Shown: piece by piece, positions 61,139 through 64,000 of the stretch
How the letters are laid out: each line of letters starts with the position of its first letter
How positions within the stretch are numbered: position 1 is the stretch's first letter
Source of the DNA: an uncultured bacterium
GTDB lineage: Bacteria > Bacillota > Clostridia > Oscillospirales > Oscillospiraceae
Reading direction: 5' to 3'
DNA: 64,000 nt
Assembly (NCBI GenBank): GCA_947643715.1
Contig: CANRXB010000009.1
Coordinates: forward strand, 1-64,000
Made by a program: the position numbers and the translations under genes
Notes under the pieces: model-generated
What the model was told of the DNA's origin: nothing
Seen by the model: the letters and a program-made list of their open reading frames with translations, nothing else
The model's database searches: none

Positions 61139-64000
61139 TCAGCCGTTCTTTTTCTTTTTGAGGTAGCCCCGCACGAGCACGACCTCGCAAGCCACGGCGG
61201 CCAGGACGACCACGGCGGAGATGGCGTACATGACCATCATCCATCCGGCCATGCCGGCGGCGCCGCCGGTGGCGTAGGCGCGGCTGTTGGCGGTGGTGAA
61301 CAGGATGTTCTTGCACGCCTGACGGGCCGCCTGGAGGGAGGTGCCGCTGGTCTTGTCGGTGAGCTCGCTGAATTCGATCTGCTGGGGCGTCAGGCAGAAG
61401 TCGCCGCCGTTGCGGATCTGGATGTCCGCGTCCTGATAGCCGTAGCCGCCGAAGTAGTCGGTGAGCACCATGCCGCGGAAGCCCCACTCGTCGCGCAGGA
61501 CGGTGTTGAGCAGCTCGGGGTTGGCGCCGGCGTACTTGTGGCCGATGTAGTTGAAGGCGCTCATCACGGCCATGGACTTGCCCTCGTAGTTCTTCACGCA
61601 CATCTCGAAGGGTTTGAGATAGATCTCACGGATGGCCTGCTCGTTGGACCAGGTGCACAGCATATCGGTGCGGTGGGTCTCCTGGTCGTTGAGGGCGAAG
61701 TGCTTCATGAAGGAGTACACGCCGCTCTCCGCCGCGCCGTTGACGGCGTTGGAGGCCATGGCCCCGGACAGGTGGCCGTCCTCGGAGTAGTACTCGAAGT
61801 TACGGCCGGAGAAGGCGGTGCGGTGGATGTTCATGGCGGGGGCGTACCAGCCGGACACGTCCATCTCGTCGGCCATCTTGCCGATGCTGGCGCCGAAGTC
61901 GTGGGCCAGATCCACGTTCCAGGTGGCGGCGATGACCACGCCGGCCGGGAAGCCGATGGACGCCTTGCCGGTGAAGTTGTTGTTGATGGAGGCAGGGCCG
62001 TCGCAGTCCACCTGCTGGGTCTTGCCCACGGAGTCGATGGCCACGCTCTGGTAGCCGCCGATGCCGATCAGTTCCACCATGTCGTCCACGGTGAGCTGGT
62101 CCAGCAGCTTCTCCCACTGGGGATCGTCGTATTCCTTGCCCCGCAGGTCCATCAGGGTCAGGCCGTTCTTGGCCCCTGTGGTGGGCACGGCGTCACCGTC
62201 ATTATTGAACTGGGTGGGATCGTAGTTGGTGTGGTTGTAGAAGCCGGCCTTCACGTCGGCGGCCATCTCGAAGTCGGTGGGGGCGGCCACGGCGTCGTCA
62301 TAGTTGGCGAAGCCGTCCTTCCGGGACAGGTAGGTCACGTCGCCCTGAGCGTAGCCGAACTGGGCGGTGGCGGCGACCATGTCGCTGGCGCGCTTGTTGT
62401 CCTCGCCGTAGGTGACGGTGCTGCTCACGGTGTAGGTCTTGGAATCGATGACGTTATGGGAATCGGTATTGATGGAGATGATGTAGTCGCCGGACTCGAG
62501 CACATAGGCGCCCGCGCCCTGGTAGTCGAAGGAGGCCATGTCCTCCACCTGGAAGGAGATCTTCACGGTCTCGGACTTGCCCGGCTCCAGGAGCCCGGTC
62601 TTGGAGAAGGCCACCAGGTTGGCGCTGGCCTTCTCGATGCCGCCGTTGGTGTAAGGCGGCTCGTAATACACTTCCACCACGTCCTTGCCCGCCACGCTGC
62701 CGGTATTGGTGACGGTCACGTCGAAGCTGATGGCGCCGTTGGACTCGGTGATGTCGCCCATCTTCTGCTCGAAGGTGGTGTAGCTCAGGCCGTAGCCGAA
62801 GGGGAACTGCACGGTGGCGTCGTAATCGATCGCGCCCTCAGCGGCGGCGGTCTCGAACCAGCGGTAGCCCACATAGATGCCTTCGACATAATCCACGAAG
62901 TTGGGGGTGACGGGGAAGCCGTAGGACAAGGGGGACACGTCGTCCAGATTGGTGTACTTGAACTCGCCGATGTTGTTGAAGGCGGGGATGGCGGTCAGAT
63001 CGTACACGAAGGTGTCCACCGTCCGGCCGGAGGGATCGGCTTTGCCGGTGAGGATGTTGCCCAGGGCGTTGAAGCCGGTCTGGCCGGGGCCGGGGGCCAG
63101 GATGACGGACTTGATGGAGGGATAGTCCTCGATCCAGCCCAGCTCCATGGCGTTGGAGGCGTTGACCACCACGATGACCTTGTCGAACTGCTCCGTGACC
63201 TTCTCGATCATGGCCAGCTCACGGGCGGTGGGCTCCAGGTAGTGCTTGGAGGCGTCCAGATCCTCGGGATATTCGCTGAAACGCATCCCGGAGGCGCTGA
63301 ACATGGTGCCCTTGCCGTCGTCCTGGAAGGTGTCGGGGACGGCGGGGTCCAGGCTGGTGGGCAGGTCGGCGCCCTCGCCGCCGGCGCGGGAGATCACGAT
63401 CATGGCGGTGTCGGAGAACGCGGTGGCCTTGTCGAACATCCCGGCGGACTCATACTCGGCGATGGTGGGCTCGGGGCAGGTCCAGTCCTGGCCCATCATG
63501 CCGATGCCGGGGCGCTTGTCCCGCCAGCCGGTGTAGAAGCCGGTCAGGTCCTCATTGTACTCAATGCCCGCCTGCTTGATACCCTCCAGCAGGGTGACGG
63601 TGGGGTACAGCCCGGACAGGGAGCCGGAGCCGGTGCCGCCGTACACGGGGTTGGTGGCGGACCAGCCGAAGGTGTTCACCTTCGCGCCGCTGGCCAGGGG
63701 CAGCAGGCCGCCCTCGTTCTTCAGCAGCACGAAGCCCTCGTCGGCGATGTCCTCGCACAAGGCGCTGGCGTCCCTGATGCTGTCCTCGCTGATGTCGCCG
63801 CTGCCGCGGAACACCATGCTCACCATGCCGTACATCGGCCCGGTGAGGATCATGTCCACGATGATGACCAGAGCCAGCACGAAGCCCACCCAGGCGGAGC
63901 CGCGGGCGATCCCCCTGGTGGCTTTGGGCAGCTTCATGGCCACGACGGTGACTGCGATGGCCACGACCAGGACTACGGCCAGGGCGATGAGATAACCCTT
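61139..64000 (-). CDS. Membrane-anchored permuted GH3 glycosidase, N-terminus off window
   Basis: At least 953 residues, open at the right edge. Two N-terminal helices (LIALAVVLVVAIAVTVVA and SAWVGFVLALVIIVDMIL) and a C-terminal helix (YAISAVVVLAAVACEVVLV) frame the protein. GH3 modules appear in permuted order: the C-domain (DEGFVLLKNEGGLLPLAS, VIVVVNASNAMELGW) and FnIII-like part come first. The catalytic N-domain follows (SGWYAPAMNIHRTAFSGRNFEYYSEDG, SFMKHFALNDQETHR, GMVLTDYFGGYG with the nucleophile Asp). The catalytic part is likely outside the cell. The gene continues beyond 64000. Confidence 0.93.
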   Translation of the reverse strand, partial: KGYLIALAVVLVVAIAVTVVAMKLPKATRGIARGSAWVGFVLALVIIVDMILTGPMYGMVSMVFRGSGDISEDSIRDASALCEDIADEGFVLLKNEGGLLPLASGAKVNTFGWSATNPVYGGTGSGSLSGLYPTVTLLEGIKQAGIEYNEDLTGFYTGWRDKRPGIGMMGQDWTCPEPTIAEYESAGMFDKATAFSDTAMIVISRAGGEGADLPTSLDPAVPDTFQDDGKGTMFSASGMRFSEYPEDLDASKHYLEPTARELAMIEKVTEQFDKVIVVVNASNAMELGWIEDYPSIKSVILAPGPGQTGFNALGNILTGKADPSGRTVDTFVYDLTAIPAFNNIGEFKYTNLDDVSPLSYGFPVTPNFVDYVEGIYVGYRWFETAAAEGAIDYDATVQFPFGYGLSYTTFEQKMGDITESNGAISFDVTVTNTGSVAGKDVVEVYYEPPYTNGGIEKASANLVAFSKTGLLEPGKSETVKISFQVEDMASFDYQGAGAYVLESGDYIISINTDSHNVIDSKTYTVSSTVTYGEDNKRASDMVAATAQFGYAQGDVTYLSRKDGFANYDDAVAAPTDFEMAADVKAGFYNHTNYDPTQFNNDGDAVPTTGAKNGLTLMDLRGKEYDDPQWEKLLDQLTVDDMVELIGIGGYQSVAIDSVGKTQQVDCDGPASINNNFTGKASIGFPAGVVIAATWNVDLAHDFGASIGKMADEMDVSGWYAPAMNIHRTAFSGRNFEYYSEDGHLSGAMASNAVNGAAESGVYSFMKHFALNDQETHRTDMLCTWSNEQAIREIYLKPFEMCVKNYEGKSMAVMSAFNYIGHKYAGANPELLNTVLRDEWGFRGMVLTDYFGGYGYQDADIQIRNGGDFCLTPQQIEFSELTDKTSGTSLQAARQACKNILFTTANSRAYATGGAAGMAGWMMVMYAISAVVVLAAVACEVVLVRGYLKKKKNG

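Overview
The window looks like chromosomal DNA of a G+C-rich, spore-forming gut Clostridia, most likely of the Oscillospiraceae (Flavonifractor/Lawsonibacter/Intestinimonas-like). The grounds are a complete Firmicutes-order S10/spc/alpha ribosomal cluster with zinc-type S14 and a KOW-domain protein between map and infA, a GPR spore protease divergent from rpsT, the short archaeal-type ProS, an SLH-domain S-layer protein, HAAS/DUF4097 and DUF1836 proteins, and strong AGGAGG ribosome binding sites with sigma-A-type promoters. No rRNA, tRNA, CRISPR array or insertion sequence was seen. The taxonomic call is inference from gene content.

Layout. 1-7.1 kb: pepF (cut by the left edge), a PadR - HAAS/DUF4097 - small ORF - PspC operon, the Mrp Fe-S ATPase divergent from it, a small HATPase protein, and an orphan tyrosine recombinase. 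7.2-8.8 kb: proS. 8.9-25.4 kb: a ribosomal superoperon from rpsJ to rplQ, including secY, adk, map, a KOW protein, infA and rpoA. It is preceded by a roughly 300-nt structured leader and closed by a strong terminator. 25.5-28.5 kb: an AT-richer RibD/DHFR-like reductase, then a lysine riboswitch controlling an NhaC-family transporter. 28.5-34 kb: a nitrilase-family amidase, recJ and a bifunctional (p)ppGpp synthetase/hydrolase. 34-37.6 kb: an ATP-grasp ligase, an aspartate/glutamate racemase and a MurE-like ligase. 37.7-43.7 kb, mostly minus strand: a GntR-controlled ABC exporter, DegV, DUF1836, an unknown protein, a BrkB membrane protein and gpr. 43.9-51.5 kb: rpsT, an arginase-family enzyme, pta, an XRE regulator, an MBOAT/SGNH acyl-transfer pair and lepA. 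51.8-57.1 kb: a large S-layer protein, a phage-tail-like protein and the canonical murE. 57.2-64 kb: a flavin-reductase/rubredoxin fusion, a GtrA-type membrane protein and two GH3 glycosidases, the second running off the right edge.

The most interesting unit is the 34.1-37.6 kb cassette. A racemase, an ATP-grasp ligase resembling D-aspartate ligases, and a second MurE-type ligase lacking the DNPR motif sit together, while a separate canonical DNPR-type MurE lies at 55.7-57.1 kb. This suggests an alternative peptidoglycan-precursor or peptide-tailoring pathway. Other points of interest are the rpsJ leader, whose promoter is bracketed by a perfect 9-bp inverted repeat; the NhaC transporter with a DnaJ-like CXXCXGXG external segment; the S3 protein with a long Gly/Arg/Asn tail; and a ribosome binding site buried in a perfect 11-bp stem ahead of the phage-tail-like gene.
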